Below the pieces are notes generated by a model that was given only the letters and a program-made list of their open reading frames with translations, was not told the DNA's origin and made no database searches. Both the position numbers and the translations under genes were made by a program. A stretch of 64,000 nucleotides of DNA from Saccharina japonica (Eukaryota > Sar > Phaeophyceae > Laminariales > Laminariaceae): the NCBI GenBank assembly GCA_008828725.1, contig MEHQ01001858.1, forward strand, positions 1-64,000. Direction: 5' to 3'. Positions 46,985 through 59,774 of the stretch are shown piece by piece (positions within the stretch are counted from its first letter, which is position 1; each line of letters opens with the position of its first letter).

Positions 46985-48427
46985 GGGCTCGTATTAACGA
47001 CGAACAAAAACTTTCGTAATTTGATAAAAATGAATAGAATTGAATATAATTTCGTGTTTTTTTTTTAATCCTATCGAGGAATGGTGTGTTTTTGTTGAAA
47101 AAATCGAATAACGCACAAGGGTCGTCAACGAACACCCGTGGGCAACCAACGAGGCGAGCTACAGCCTGCGTCCTCCCCGGGGGCGCCGTGGCCAGCGGAA
47201 TATTATTTCTGCCGGCACCGGCTAAGAGGCTATCGCTCTTTTGGGATGCCTTGGGTGACTGGCGCAGCCCCGAAGCCGAACGCGGGCAGCAGCGACGGGG
47301 ATACAGCGATCGAGCTTCTGAGCAAGGTCGTGACCTGGTCGGTGCTCGTGTGGTTTGGGAGGCATAGAGGGATGCAAAACTGGGTTTGTGACGGCCTTGT
47401 GACTTCTTGAGGTGTCGCGGGTGGTGTACTCTGTGCTAGGGGCCGTCGGACCTCGCGCTGCGGCTGCTCCGGTGGCCCTGCCTCTCGAGAAGGATATATC
47501 TCGCCTCTGAAGCAGTCGACGACGAGGGGTGGACAAATCCTGATTCGTAGTGAATATTTACAGAGGTTTTGGACTCGGCGCCTGAAGCCGACTCTCCGAC
47601 GCTAACCCCTAACCCTATACCAGTGGTCAGTGTTTGGATGTTGTGCTTGGTAAGACTCTAGGTTGACTCGGCCGGCTTGGATGCTGCGCTTGGAAATACT
47701 CTAGGTTGACTCGGGATGCTGTGGCTGGGAAAGACTCAAAGTTGATCGAGCCGCGTATAATAAACCCTTGCCAACCAGAGTGCCTAAATAGCTACCTTAA
47801 GAAGATTCACTACAAAGATTCGTCCACTACTGCTGTCGACGACACGGCTCAAGTTTGCGTGGCTTGCTTCGGTTTCATGAGGCGCCTTTACCGGTCTTAT
47901 CCCACAAATCGTACCAGATAAGTACCAAATATATTATGATTTCTTGCTGGTTTTACGTGTTTTTGGGTGTTTTTGTGAATCAAATCACCAGAAGCCGTCG
48001 ACCCAAGCCAGCCCTATTAACCCTAACCCAACCCTAGTCCAGGCTAAGGCTCGACCCGTGCGCGGCCTCGCCGCGCGTTTTGGACAATCTGGGCGTTTTG
48101 GACAATCTGAAAAAAATGGGCGGACCACCACAAAAACCGTAATATCTTTGGTACTTACTTCATCTGGTACGATTTGTGGGACAAGAGCCCTCGCAAAGGC
48201 TACGTACTGGGTTTCATGGAACATGCCACGTTGAGTGGACAAACTCCCCAAATTGAGTATCACGAGAGCGAAAAAAGTCCTGAGACACTTCTTGCGGAAT
48301 TCCGTGCTATTAATTTTCACTCGGAAATGCCTGCTTGGTGATTTACTTTGAGTCAGATTCAAATTAAATCAAACGAAAAATATATTTTCGAAATTCAACT
48401 AAAAACGTTCTTCGTTAATACGGGCCC
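46985..48427. mobile_element. 1,443-bp TIR element with TAA target duplication
   Basis: Starts GGGCTCGTATTAACGACGAAC and ends with the inverted CGTTCTTCGTTAATACGGGCCC. TAA flanks both sides (46982-46984 and 48428-48430). The same ends frame the broken copy at 6286-13281. No transposase is recognised; minus-strand frames such as 47222-47536 are GC-rich and unconvincing. Confidence 0.7.
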
Positions 48428-49231
48428 TAACATGCAACATGCCATACTGCTGTTATCTACAAGTAAGTATCGTCCCCCGCGCGGGCTGGAGAAGTAGAAA
48501 CACCGGCAAGGGGGGCTGGAGAAGTAGAAACACCGGCAAGGGGGACTGGCGTCCTGCTCCTAGTATTCGTTTACATATCATACGACATGACGAAGTATGG
48601 ACCTGGTCGTACATGATATGATGTGAGATATGATATGTTGATGAACCGGATGCCCTCAAAGCAAGCACGGCAATCACGGCAAGCACACCAAACTGAATAC
48701 GGGACACCAGAAAAACCCAGTATGTACGAGTACTCGTACTGACTGTGCTGCTGCTGCTCCTACTGCTGCTCGTACCCACAGATTGGCGTTGTATACCTAC
48801 TGCTGTACGTACAGCTTTATTGCACCTGTGAATTACTGGTATACGTAGCGTAGCTACGCGACAACGGATAGCTGCTATTTAATACTGCTACTGCTGTGTG
48901 GTATTCGCGAAGAACGTCTCGTACATGCTGTGGTCTCCTCCATACATATTGCTACGAGTACTCGTCGTACGGGTGCAGAGTACCATACTCGTACAGGGCT
49001 CGTAGCTGCTGCTCTGCTGTCCTGGTACCCGGCATGATATAATACAAGCAGCACCAGTACTCGTAGCTCTGATGGCTGTGCTGAATTGTTGGAAATCTCG
49101 GGGAGCGTTGTGCGGTTTACGGCAGCGAAGATATAGACAGCACACTCGGATTCCTATTGAACACTGATCATCTGGTAACATTAGCAAGGCTTTGACAAAG
49201 TGGTGTGCAGTAGGGGTGTACTACAGCGCAC

Positions 49232-49675
49232 CTTGGCGACATCTTCGTTGGCTTGGAAGAAACTTTCTGGCTTGCCAGCAGCACGTGTTAGACTGGCGGC
49301 AGCACTCTCAAGAGCGTCAGTGGTAGCACTGAGGCCAGCCTTGGGGCCGCTCGGGGAGGGTTCCGACCGGAGACGGGCAGGCACCATTGAATCCATCGCC
49401 TCCTTGTCGGTTGCCTGGTTCTTTCCAGGTCTCCGTCGCTTAGCCATGCCTTCCTGGCTGTCGGGTGGAGTCGGTCGTCGCGGCGTCTGGCGTCTTGCTG
49501 GCTCTGTGCTGCTTTGCTCATGTATCTCTCCCCTCACTCGTAATGCTTCCCAATGTTGCTGAAACTCCACAGTTTTTCTCTCGGAGGGCGTGTTTCTTCC
49601 AATGAGGAGGTTTCTTCCCTGCCCATCTGCTCTGGAAACGAAGGTCACCCGATCACTACTTGTACCTGTAGCAAC
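49232..49675 (-). CDS. Unrecognised open exon
   Basis: A minus-strand frame of about 150 codons without stops, ending at a plausible donor (AAG then GTGCGC) at 49232. It encodes a mixed hydrophilic protein with SRADGQGRNLLIGRNTPSER, FQQHWEALRVRGEIHEQ and KPESFFQANEDVAK. The composition looks coding, but no family is recognised and I could not chain it to a phase-compatible neighbour. It could be the first large exon of a gene transcribed away from the NYN gene. Confidence 0.35.
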
Positions 49676-50101
49676 CAATACCAACCTGGTAGTCGGCGTG
49701 TAGGTTGTCCGGCGCAGTTTGACTGTAGGAGGTGCAACGAGCCTTCCCTACCGCGGAAGTCGCAACATACAAACGATTTTATCGATACTTACCAGCAGGT
49801 ACCTGATACAGCAGTAGCAGCAGCAACAGGAGCAACAGCAGCATCAAGCAGTGTCGTACGGGTACAAGAAAGACATCGGCAATGGAACAGCTGTACTCTT
49901 ACAGTAATCTCGTGGACCTGCTGTTGTAGACTACTACGAGTAATAGTCTAGTGTTGTACTGTAGTTGAGGCAGCAGCAATATAGCAACTTGCTCAGAATA
50001 CTCGAGCAAAGTCACAACAGCAGCAGCAGAAGCAGTAAACGTCGCGATCTCGATCTCATCGCTTAGGGGTGGCTCGGCCAGTCTCTGGTGGAGCAACGGA
50101 C

Positions 50102-53100
50102 ATGGACACGATGGAAATGGACCTGGAAGACGAGGCGAGCACGGACAACAACAGGCACCAATACGCCCGAACGAGGCTATCAACGAATGCTCCTACAAGC
50201 ACGAACATAGCAATAGCAGGGTCGTCTCCATCTCAAGAAGGATTTGCTGAAGGCTTTGGAACAGGGTTGAAGCCTGCTGTGCTCCAAACACTGTCATCCC
50301 CGTCTCCAGTCGGAGCTGGGTCGAACACGTGCGGTGACCCAGGCGTCTCGAAATCGAGGTTGCCTGAGCGACTCACTTGGTGCGGCGGAAACGACACTCC
50401 GCAGGCTCAAGCAGCATCAGCAGCAGCATCAGCATCAGCGGCAGGAAAAGCGAAGAGCCGCAAGCAATGCGGGGGCTGCGACTGCGGCAGTGTTATTGGG
50501 AGATGGGGTGAGGTCGTACCTTCAGGCCAATCCCAAGACAGGGCTAATAAGTCCCTCAGCAGTGGTAAACCATGTGGGTCTTGCGGTGGGTATGTGGGGG
50601 TGGGGCGGGAGTCTGAGAGCAGGCTGCAGGACTGGAATAAGACATCCACTACTACTTTCACCACTCCCTCCGCACCGGAGAGGACAATAAAAGGGGGTCA
50701 CACTATTATGTATGATAACAACAAGGGTATCGACAAGGGTGCCGTGCCCCAAGAGGCACGACTACTCTGTGTCGCTGAGGACGGCGACCAGGCGAGGGAG
50801 GCTAGGGCTAAGCAGCGCAAGAGAGGTCGGGAAGAAGAGGTTTCAGAGCCCTCAACACCGCTGTCGTCAGCTGATTCGAGGCTCGTTGGTCGTCGTCGTG
50901 GTAACGACCTAATCACGCCGATGCCACGGTTGTCTTGGGGACAGAGCGGTCATGACAGCGATGGGGATGGCAGTGCAACGCAGACCTCTACAAGACCGTC
51001 AAGCGGGAGTGTGCGTGGTGGAGGTGGGGGTAGAGGTGCAGGGGGCATGACGGCGATGCCGGTGGAGACGAGATCAGACCCATCTTCCGATCCCGTTTCA
51101 AAGAGAAGAAAGTCGGACCAGTCCCACGGTGACGGCAGCCTCTTGAAGGTGAGAGCCGTGATTGATACCTGGTATTAAATAAATGATGAGAGAAGCGTGA
51201 GAAGGACAAGGCAAGAACGAGCCTCGTACTCGGCTGAAATTTGGATTATACTACAACGGCACAGGTGCAGACATTGCCTATTTAATACGTACAAACAGCA
51301 GCAGAGAAGGTTTTGTTGTGTCGAGCGACAGTATTTGTGTTGGGGTGTTGGGGTACCCCCGCGATTTCAAGTGACCAACATCCCGAAGGAGAACCTTGTC
51401 ATATATAGTACATTTATAGTGTGTATGTGTGTAATAATAATTAATTAATTTCACGAAAGAGGGGAGAAGAATATATGACAGATCAGGTGTCTCGTTGACC
51501 AGTTACGGAATCGCCAAGTAAGTGCTCTATCACCTACCAGTCTGACCTTTTATATAGGCTCGTTCTGGAATAGGGAAATGGTTAGGAAGGAAGGAGTACG
51601 AATCTGATGGCCGCAGGTCGATCCCCAGCATCGTCACAATTTCCTCTTTTGTTTTTACAACTTTTTTTTTTCATTTGTTTTTTTTTGCTTTGTGTGTGTC
51701 GACCCAACCAAGTAGCTCTCGGAGCAGATTATTTATTTCTGCCGGTTGAAGGCAATGGTGTATTATGATGTTTGCAACGAGATGTTATTTACATGGCTAA
51801 AAGTACAAAAAAAACGATAGTAAAAACCAATGTAAAAAAACGCGATTTTTCGGCTTGGTAGAGCCCAGTAAAACTCAGAAAAATTCCTGACAGGAAAAAT
51901 TGCGCGAAATCCCGGATATCGGGGGGGGGGGGTGATATCTAACCATCCCCGGTTCAAATATTGGGTATTTTCAACCCTCTAGTTTACTACATGGTGATAT
52001 GAATGTCAACGATTCTGAGGTTCACCATTACAGTACCCCATGGCCTCTATTTGGAAACGAGCTTATATTTAGGGTTATCTGAAACGAGCTTATATTTAGG
52101 GTTATCTGAAACGAGCTTATAAAAAATGTCAGACTGGTATCACATCTATACCAGAGTAGACGCTTAACGCTTAGCAGAGCTCTATTTTATACCAGGTACC
52201 TGGTATATACGTATATTCCAGAGCAGGCCGTTGGCGGTCTTGCCCTATAATAGACATTTTTGCACCAGGTACAGGTACACTTGGTGTCGTGCAACGGACA
52301 CCGCGAGGTGGCGCATTTGTGGACGTTGCGGTACTTCTAGGTCAGCGTCACAGGTTGTTTTCCAAGCTCCTAGCTCTTGATACTCTGAGCCCCTCCAACC
52401 CGCATCTCATGCGAATGAGTCACCGAAAAACATACCGCTCTACGCTCCCCTGCCAATGTACTCTTTTTACGTTCACCAGTTTTGCCTTCCCTTCGTTCTT
52501 TTGTTTGCTATGGCAGAGCTCGGTCATGGTGGCAGCCCGATCTAAATACCGAATCGTGCAACACAGAGGATTCCCCGAAACCGGGGAGACGGTGGTCGGT
52601 AGTGCTGATGGTGCGGATAGACCTCATACGGGAGCATTGGGCAAGGCAACCGCCACAGGTGCCTGTAGACGGAGCATGTACAGCCCGGGGATAAGCAGCA
52701 GTACTACTAGTAGTACTAATAGAAGGCACGACGGCAGGAGCAGTGATGTGACTAACAGTTCGAGCAGTAGTTACCGTAGGCGGTACCGTGATGACTACTC
52801 CAAGAATAAACCGAGGAGACGGCAAAGCGCGGCTCCCTCCCTTCTACATAAGAGGTCTCCAGAGGCTACTGGTAGGTGTGGTGCTCCGAGGACACCCACG
52901 GTTGCGGCGGAGGCCGGCGATTGTACTGCTGTGGATCCTGCAATCCCTATCCTGGTGGTGATCGATGGAAGCAACGTGGCGTTCTCCTTCCGGCAGGATG
53001 TGTCCAAGCCGAAATGGTCCCCTCAGGGGATTTTGCTGGCTGTCAAGGTATCACTCTATGCAACGCCAGGATGCGCTTCGTCGTGTCTATGTGTGAACCG

Positions 53101-56100
53101 TGTAGTGCTTGACATATACGAAGTATATTGGCATTGAGCATGATATATTTTTTATTTGCCGTGCATGACGATAGGTGCGTGAGGCGAAGGCGTGTATGAA
53201 GCAGTATTCCTCTTCTGATGCGCACAGCGCAAAACCCATTTCGTAAATCTGGAAATGCTCGCTATTATTTAGGTCGTAACAAGAAAAAAGTATGCGAGTC
53301 TAGGTTCTACCTGGCATCTATGAATAGTGCACGTCTCACATCTCACAAATTATCACCACTTTTGAAGGAAGCGGGTAAGTGCTATGTGCAGTAGTGTTGA
53401 TGTTTGCGTTGAGCATTTATTTATTGGTGTCCGTGCTAGGGTTGGTGCACGCCTATGCTTTACATAATAGTTGCACTATTAATATTGTTGTGCTGCGAAT
53501 ACTCCAGATCTTTGGAGATACTTGTGAATCCGCACTTCCTGACTACCTGGGGATATCGCACGTTAGGCAATGAGGGTCCACATTATTCCGGGTGCAGGCG
53601 GATCAACACACACAGCATACGAGTAGCACGTACGAGTAGCACGTACTCGTGCCAGTGACCTATCAGAAAACTGCGGGCATGAAATATCTTTCTCTGTGTT
53701 GCGTAGGCGATCAATTCGGCACGAAGAAGCAACACCGATTGCTACATATTACTACTATTATATTTCGATAACGCTTGTGTTTGTAGTGGGAAATGATACC
53801 TGGTACCTGGCATGGCTTGGGTATGGTGGAACGTCGCCTAGTGTAGAGGTGGCTACTGTTCTGACTGTGGCTTTTTGGCACGCTCGCTCAAAGAGGTGCG
53901 CCGTGTGCCAAGGGTGGATTATTCGGAATATCGCAGTCGACCACTGCACCACCCATCCACCCACTCACGTACTCTGCCTGCGCACCCCCATTCCCACCCG
54001 TGTTTCAACAGTTTTTCGAGGAACGTGGTGTACCGGTTGTGGCTTTTGTCCCACGACCACGCGTCGACAGCATCGCTCCTGGAAGTGGTGAGATGTTTAA
54101 TATTTCGTAGTGCCCTAGTAACACTTGGGTGCTGTGCGGCGTGTGATAGTGTTGTGTACAGTTCGTTGGGTAGAGCATGTTTCGTGTTGTTTTACTGCTG
54201 TCTTTCTTGCGATAAACGGTCTGTTTTCTGATGGCATGTGGCATGTGTTGCGAATACTTATTTAAGGTAATAAGGTAAAGGTAAATGACTACCTGGTATA
54301 CCTTATTAATATATATCATGGACGTGTGAACTACGAAATCTTCGCCTCGCCTCTTATTCAGAAGACCCAGATAAGTTGCAACGAGAGAATACAGCTGATC
54401 CTCTTCTTGCTACCGGTCCCTTTACGGTCGAGCGATCTTTGCTGACAGGCGGCTACTTTCCTCCTGTCTGTGCAGCAGAAGCGATGGAGCTACCGTATAT
54501 AGCCTTTTGCGTGCACCGCATCCATGATCGCAAGCATCAAGATTACGCACGCCGATTTGTCGATGCCTCGTTGTTGGAAACCCCATTATACTATAAATCT
54601 GAGAGCTGAGAGCCGTTTCACTTTTTTGTATGTGCGTATAATAAAAACGTCATAAAATCGAAATCGACCATTCCCGAGAGCTACGAGGTACTTCGTATGT
54701 ACTATTCATACCGGGTGTATTTTATCACAGTGTTGTAGCCGAGGTGGCGTGGCGGTCCCCGAAGAGACACGCGCCATGCTCTCGTCGTTGGAGTGGTGCC
54801 GGGCGCGGGGTGGAATATGAGGATGCGTCACTACAGTACTGCTGTTGTTATTGTTGTTGTTGTAGTGGACTCACACGAGGCGGTCATTCCAGCTGGCAGA
54901 AGACCGAGGGTTCGGATCTCGAGATCTGGAAGAAATGCATTTTTCTGAGCCGTCTTCCGTCGCCGAAAGATCCTAGAGCATGATTTGGCAGATACGGAAT
55001 TGACGAGCAGTGGTGGGATTGCTGATCGGACACAGTAAGTAAGGCTAAATAAATATATAACCAAGGCATCGGCCAGCTTTTTGTCCACCACGGCTTGCCT
55101 CTGCAACTACAGTAGCTGGACTGCCGAGCGGAAAAGCTCATGCGAGTACGAGTACAGTACAGCGGTAGAGATGGAAGGTGTAAGTGACAACAAGGGCCAT
55201 TATTATATCGAGCAAGCTACGCTGTTCATCTGCTTATATCGAATGTGACTCTCTAGAACGAACATGTTCCTAAAACAGACGAGAAGACGTCGGATAAACA
55301 CGGCTCTATTGGATTAAACTGTTTAGCAACTTCTTCCCTGAAAATATATATATGTTTTGATTATCTTTATCAGAAATTCGATGTTGACTAAAACAACATG
55401 CATAGGAAACCTCTGTGAATAGTGTTGTAGCTAGAGCTAAAGCATTTGTTGCAGCGTCGTGGTCCAATCGTGTAACGCTTGATCGCCCGTGAATGTGGCC
55501 TGCTCCTTGACACACGCGTCCGTCACAGTTGACTATCTTGATTGAGGTCCTTCATGCACACACTCGTCTGGCGCATGACGTGTGCCGCAGAGCACTACGA
55601 TGCATTTATGGATGCCATAAGGAGTCAAGCAATCGCTACGGTCCCATCCAAGGCCAACGACGACCTCTTCATCCTGCTGTGAGTCCGGCTTGTTACTTGA
55701 TGCTAGCTAACTCTGTAGCAGTCTGGTAGAAGTATCAGACTACATTGCATGTGGATTATGTGGTTTATTGGTGTATTTGTGCATGTGGAACGCAAGCTGT
55801 TATACATGACAGGCAAAAGTCATGATGCGAATCGATGCGGTATTCCTGGTACAAAACGATTGCCAACACATGAGACACCCCCTGAGTGTTCATGATCCTA
55901 AACGCAGCCTCGGGAGTGGTGGATGAAAAATTGTTCAGTTCAGCCATGCCCGTACAGTTGACATCGTTGGAGTTGTCAGTCCCTAATTTGTGTACCATAT
56001 CAACGACCTTCACACATGAGCGACTCCTGACGTACCGACTGTATGTGATGTGTTGTTGTCTTGGACGATGTCTACTCGGGCGCAGATACGCCATTCAGCG

Positions 56101-58977
56101 GAGCGCCCACATCGTATCGAACGACCAGTTCAGGGATCACCTGGCCAACGCATCCACACTAGGTGCGTCGTCTACACATCATCAATCACATCATCAATCA
56201 CATCATGTATTACAGCTTTGTTGCAGCCGGCGCCGTACGTAGGCCGTGTGCTTCCGTTTAAAAAATACCGCACTACCCCTACGTATAGACTACTGGTGGA
56301 AACACCAATTGATTTATGAGCATCGAGCTTTCTGTTATTACTATAAATACGAGGACCACTTCGCACGCTATTATTAGGGGAAAGACGCAGAAACTGTTGT
56401 GGTGCACCTCTTTGCGCTCACTTAGGCCTAGGCCGAAAAGTATGGGATCGGAATCCAAAACAAGATTTTTCAACACATTCGCAGGCTTTTTACCCCAGGG
56501 ATGCTAAAAAATGTCCCCTACTATCTCGACGAGCCATCGGTCGATGTTCGAGAGGAATTTAGTGGTATTAGCCGATTTTGCAGGCTCGGATTCCCAACGG
56601 AAGACCAACTCAGACCAACTGGCCCAGTTTGGATTTTTTGTATCGAAACCGGGTAAAAAATATGAAACAGGCGGCCTGTTTCGATTTTTTTTATCGAAAC
56701 CGGGTGAAAAATCGAAATAGGACCAGTTGGCCATCTGTTGGAATTTCGAGCCTGCAAAACATGCCGAAACCACTAGATTCCTCTCGAAAATTGACCAATG
56801 GCCCGTTGAGATAGTAGGGGACATTTTTAGTCTCCCCGGGAGAAAAAGCCTGCGAAGGTGTTGAAAAATCCTGTTCTGGATTTCGATCCCATGATAGTCG
56901 GCCTTAGTGCTGTATAATTAGTGCAGTGTTGTACGAAGCCGCAGAATGGGCCTTGTGTGCAACTGCAGCACCCTACTTCTGCTTTCGGTGGTTAGACACT
57001 TTCAAAGTGTATGATACTGTACCATTGTGAGTAATACTTGGCGATAGTCACTATAATAGTCGATAGTCGCTAGTCGCTGGTCACTAGTCACTAGTCGCTA
57101 GTGATCACTACAAAACGAAGCCGGTGCGTAACGGAGTGTAAGAAGTTAGAAGAGCGTTGGGTGAGATTGTTGGTCGTGTCGTAGTATCGCACTATTTAAT
57201 AGCAAAGCTACTATTAATTTTAATAAATACATTTTTGCTGGTGTTCGTCCAAGCACTCGGTTACAAATATATGCTGTGTACGTACGTCGGCTGGTCTCCT
57301 CTTGTCTGTTCTGTTGCACACTCTGCCACTGGAAAACTGGAAACTGGAAACGGCAACGCCTATACACCGTAACACGGTAACAGATTCTCTTGGCTTGACG
57401 AAGGAGCAGCTGAGGACGTTTCTAGTTGACCACCATGTGTCCTACACCTTTGTGAGAGACGAGTTCGTCGCCAACCCTGAAGCCGCCATCATTAGGGTAA
57501 GTCCCAATGGCCAAGCTGGAAGCGCCCATGATTAGAGTAACTTAGTGAGGGTAACCTGCAGACACGTATGCTATGATAGGAAGTGGTACGTAGGTATTTA
57601 GTCTAGGCGATCATTGACGGACGGGTCGGCCTAACGCCTACAGATAGACAAAACCAGTAAAAACGAACGTGCCCGGCAGCCACTGCCACTACTATTAATA
57701 ATACTTACGTACCAGGTAGAAGTTTGGATGCATCCTTCGTCGACGTGGCGGCTATTTTGTGTCCATCGCAAGACGAGGTTGCGGCTTGCCCTGGTAACAA
57801 CCAACGGCCCGATAGTCACGGCGCAGTAGTCCGCAATGGCAAGGCAATGGTAGGGTAAGTTGGACAACTATGTGCGTTTACCCCGTGGCACGTTCCCCCC
57901 ACAAAACCGTAGCAAACTCACCAATACCCTGGTATGCCCGCAACTGCAAGGTTACGGGGGTGTCGTGGTCTTTACCCGTGGCCTTGCGAAGGCCGACACA
58001 ATACCCGTGCAGGTATTTTTCCATGGTCTTTGTAGCCTGTGATATTATTAGTACTTTCGGAACACGTTTAGATATGTACGATTGTTGAGTTGGGGCACCT
58101 TCTCGGTGACCTCCGCGTAAATAAGAAGTTTGCCACGACGAACGTTTGTTTGCAGTTCACTAACAGTTCACTAACACTTGACGAACACTTGACTTAACAC
58201 TTGACGAACACTCGACATACAACTCCTTGCGCGGACGCTGCTGTGTAAAACGACCGGCAGATGCTGACAAAGCAAACGGCAGGCGTTGGCTCGGAGGTGC
58301 GACGGACGGGAGCATGCACCACTTGACCACTTCAAAATGCTCACAAGGTAAGGTACGAGCACACACTTCCTTGAAGATAGCAAGCCTTTGTTGCTATCAT
58401 GGTTGCTATCATGGTAGTGATAGAGCGATAGGGCGATAGGGCACTCCGCGCTTCCCCGTAGTCGAGCGAGCATAACTGCTACTTCCAACTCCTACATCAC
58501 AAGCGTACATCACAAGCGTGCTGTGTATGGACGCGAGGTCGTTTGGTTGAAGAAGATAGAGTTCCTCCTTGTGGGCAGACGGTCCAGCTGTCGCTGTTTG
58601 CTGTTGTGTTATGTGCAGTGTCACTTGCTCGTGAACTAAGTCGTCCACAGCCATGTTCGAGAGAACCTATACTTTGCGTTACGACTGTGGCGCACAATAT
58701 GTTGTCATTTCCATTTGGAGGTATTCACACTGTAGACTGTAGACACACTGCTTGGTGTTGCCGTGCGCACAGCTTAGCTTAGCTTAGCTTACTAGTCTAC
58801 AGTAATTGTCGCTCGTTTTGTGTACTTTGTGTACCCTGTTGATTTTAGGTGGCTGATGTCATGTCACGGGACAGGGTCTCAGCTGAGAGAGACGCGGAGT
58901 TGTCTGGATTCCCGTTGCGATCGTGCTGGTCGCCCAACACCGATGTGTCAAGAATTGCGATACAACACCGTGTCTGA
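50102..58977 (+). CDS. NYN/PIN-type ribonuclease domain protein with long low-complexity N-terminus, 7 exons
   Basis: Exons 50102-51148, 52517-53047, 54012-54087, 55591-55678, 56086-56162, 57384-57496 and 58849-58977 join in frame to 686 residues. The frame is open from 50069, and the first ATG is at 50102. Residues 1-490 are low-complexity, Ser/Gly/Arg-rich, with basic clusters. The nuclease domain follows: LVVIDGSNVAFS (about 495-505, first catalytic Asp at about 499), ILLAVKFFEERGVPVVAFVP across the exon 2/3 join, VPSKANDDLFILL (acidic pair at about 575-576) across exons 4 and 5, and HIVSNDQFRDHL (about 589-599, Asn-Asp). This is the order of metal-binding acids in NYN nucleases of the Zc3h12a/N4BP1 and related groups, which cleave RNA. 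The segment RTFLVDHHVSYTFVRDEF in exon 6 resembles the end of Zc3h12-type domains. No CCCH zinc finger is seen. Exon 1 as the N-terminus and exon 7 as the end are inferences. Confidence 0.82.
51149..52516. other. Intron 1 of the NYN gene with weak tRNA-like element and a 30-bp tandem repeat
   Basis: At 51556-51640 there is an AAATGGTTAGG word and, at tRNA-like spacing, GCAGGTCGATCCCC, followed by T-rich DNA; this may be a SINE relic. At 52053-52121 a unit of about 30 bp (GAAACGAGCTTATATTTAGG) is repeated two and a third times. Confidence 0.4.
56425..56903. mobile_element. 479-bp foldback element with TTA target duplication
   Basis: Almost the whole element is one inverted repeat centred near 56665. 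The left arm begins GGCCTAGGCCGAAAAGTATG, and the right arm ends CATGATAGTCGGCC. TTA flanks both sides (56422-56424 and 56904-56906). It lies in intron 5 of the NYN gene. The GGCC ends and the TTA duplication match the 3600-4407 family in type, though not in sequence. Confidence 0.8.
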
Positions 58978-59774
58978 ATAGTTGTTTCGTACGGTGCCGT
59001 TAGCACTCCACCTCACACTTAGGAATCACTCCCGCTGTTGCTACGATATACATCCTACTATATACTGTGTGGCGAATCGTGACAGTTTTGTGCTCTCGTG
59101 CTCTCGTGGTCTCATGTTCGCTCTTCGCCGTGAAGGTCGTGCACATTTTTGTCGCTGCGATTTGGTGGTTCAAGGGCCTTGGGAGTGAAGAACGAAGAGT
59201 ACATCCTCTCCCAGCATTCACGAGAAACATGGATGCATACAACTGTAAATCAATCAGTGGGTCGGAGAATGTCTAGGGTGGTACATACTAGTACATACTA
59301 CACGTTGTAGTACATATAATAAACTGAATGGTCGGTGATGAAGCGAAGCGCCCTGCTGAAGAAGCTCCGGTGCTGCAACGCCAACAATAGGGGATAAGAA
59401 AGAGATTTCGTGCCCGCAGTTTCATGATTGGTCAATTTTAGTTGATCGTGCTATGTACAAGCAAACATAAGTGTTAGTATGCAACAACGCGCCACACTCT
59501 ACTGTACGAAGTCACAAGGGGCCGATCGTTTTGGCAGTGACTGGCAGTGCTTCCACTATCAGTGATTAGATCGACCATCGAGTACGAACAACGTGATACG
59601 CCTCTTATTATTCATACGAGTTCATACCCCAAGCTTTGTACCTCGTTTTATGTACGTCGTAGTCAAGTACAGTGCACGTGTACTTGGTCCTGTATCATTT
59701 TTTATTTTATTTGTTCTATACCTTTTATTATGTTCGCCCTTCTTTTCTCTTGCCTCCCTATTACGGGGGGCCAT

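Larger units (their letters stand above)
45660..50101. other. Divergent intergenic region between MPP10 and the NYN ribonuclease gene
   Basis: Expected to contain the first exon and promoter of MPP10 and the promoter of the NYN gene, but I could not identify either. It holds two neighbouring TIR elements (46625-46981 and 46985-48427), a pair of GGGCTGGAGAAGTAGAAACA repeats at 48484-48543, and an open minus-strand frame at 49232-49675. Confidence 0.5.

Noticed and set aside
52053..52121. Telomere-like TTTAGGG repeats
   Set aside because: Only two single TTTAGGG words within a 30-bp tandem repeat; no array.
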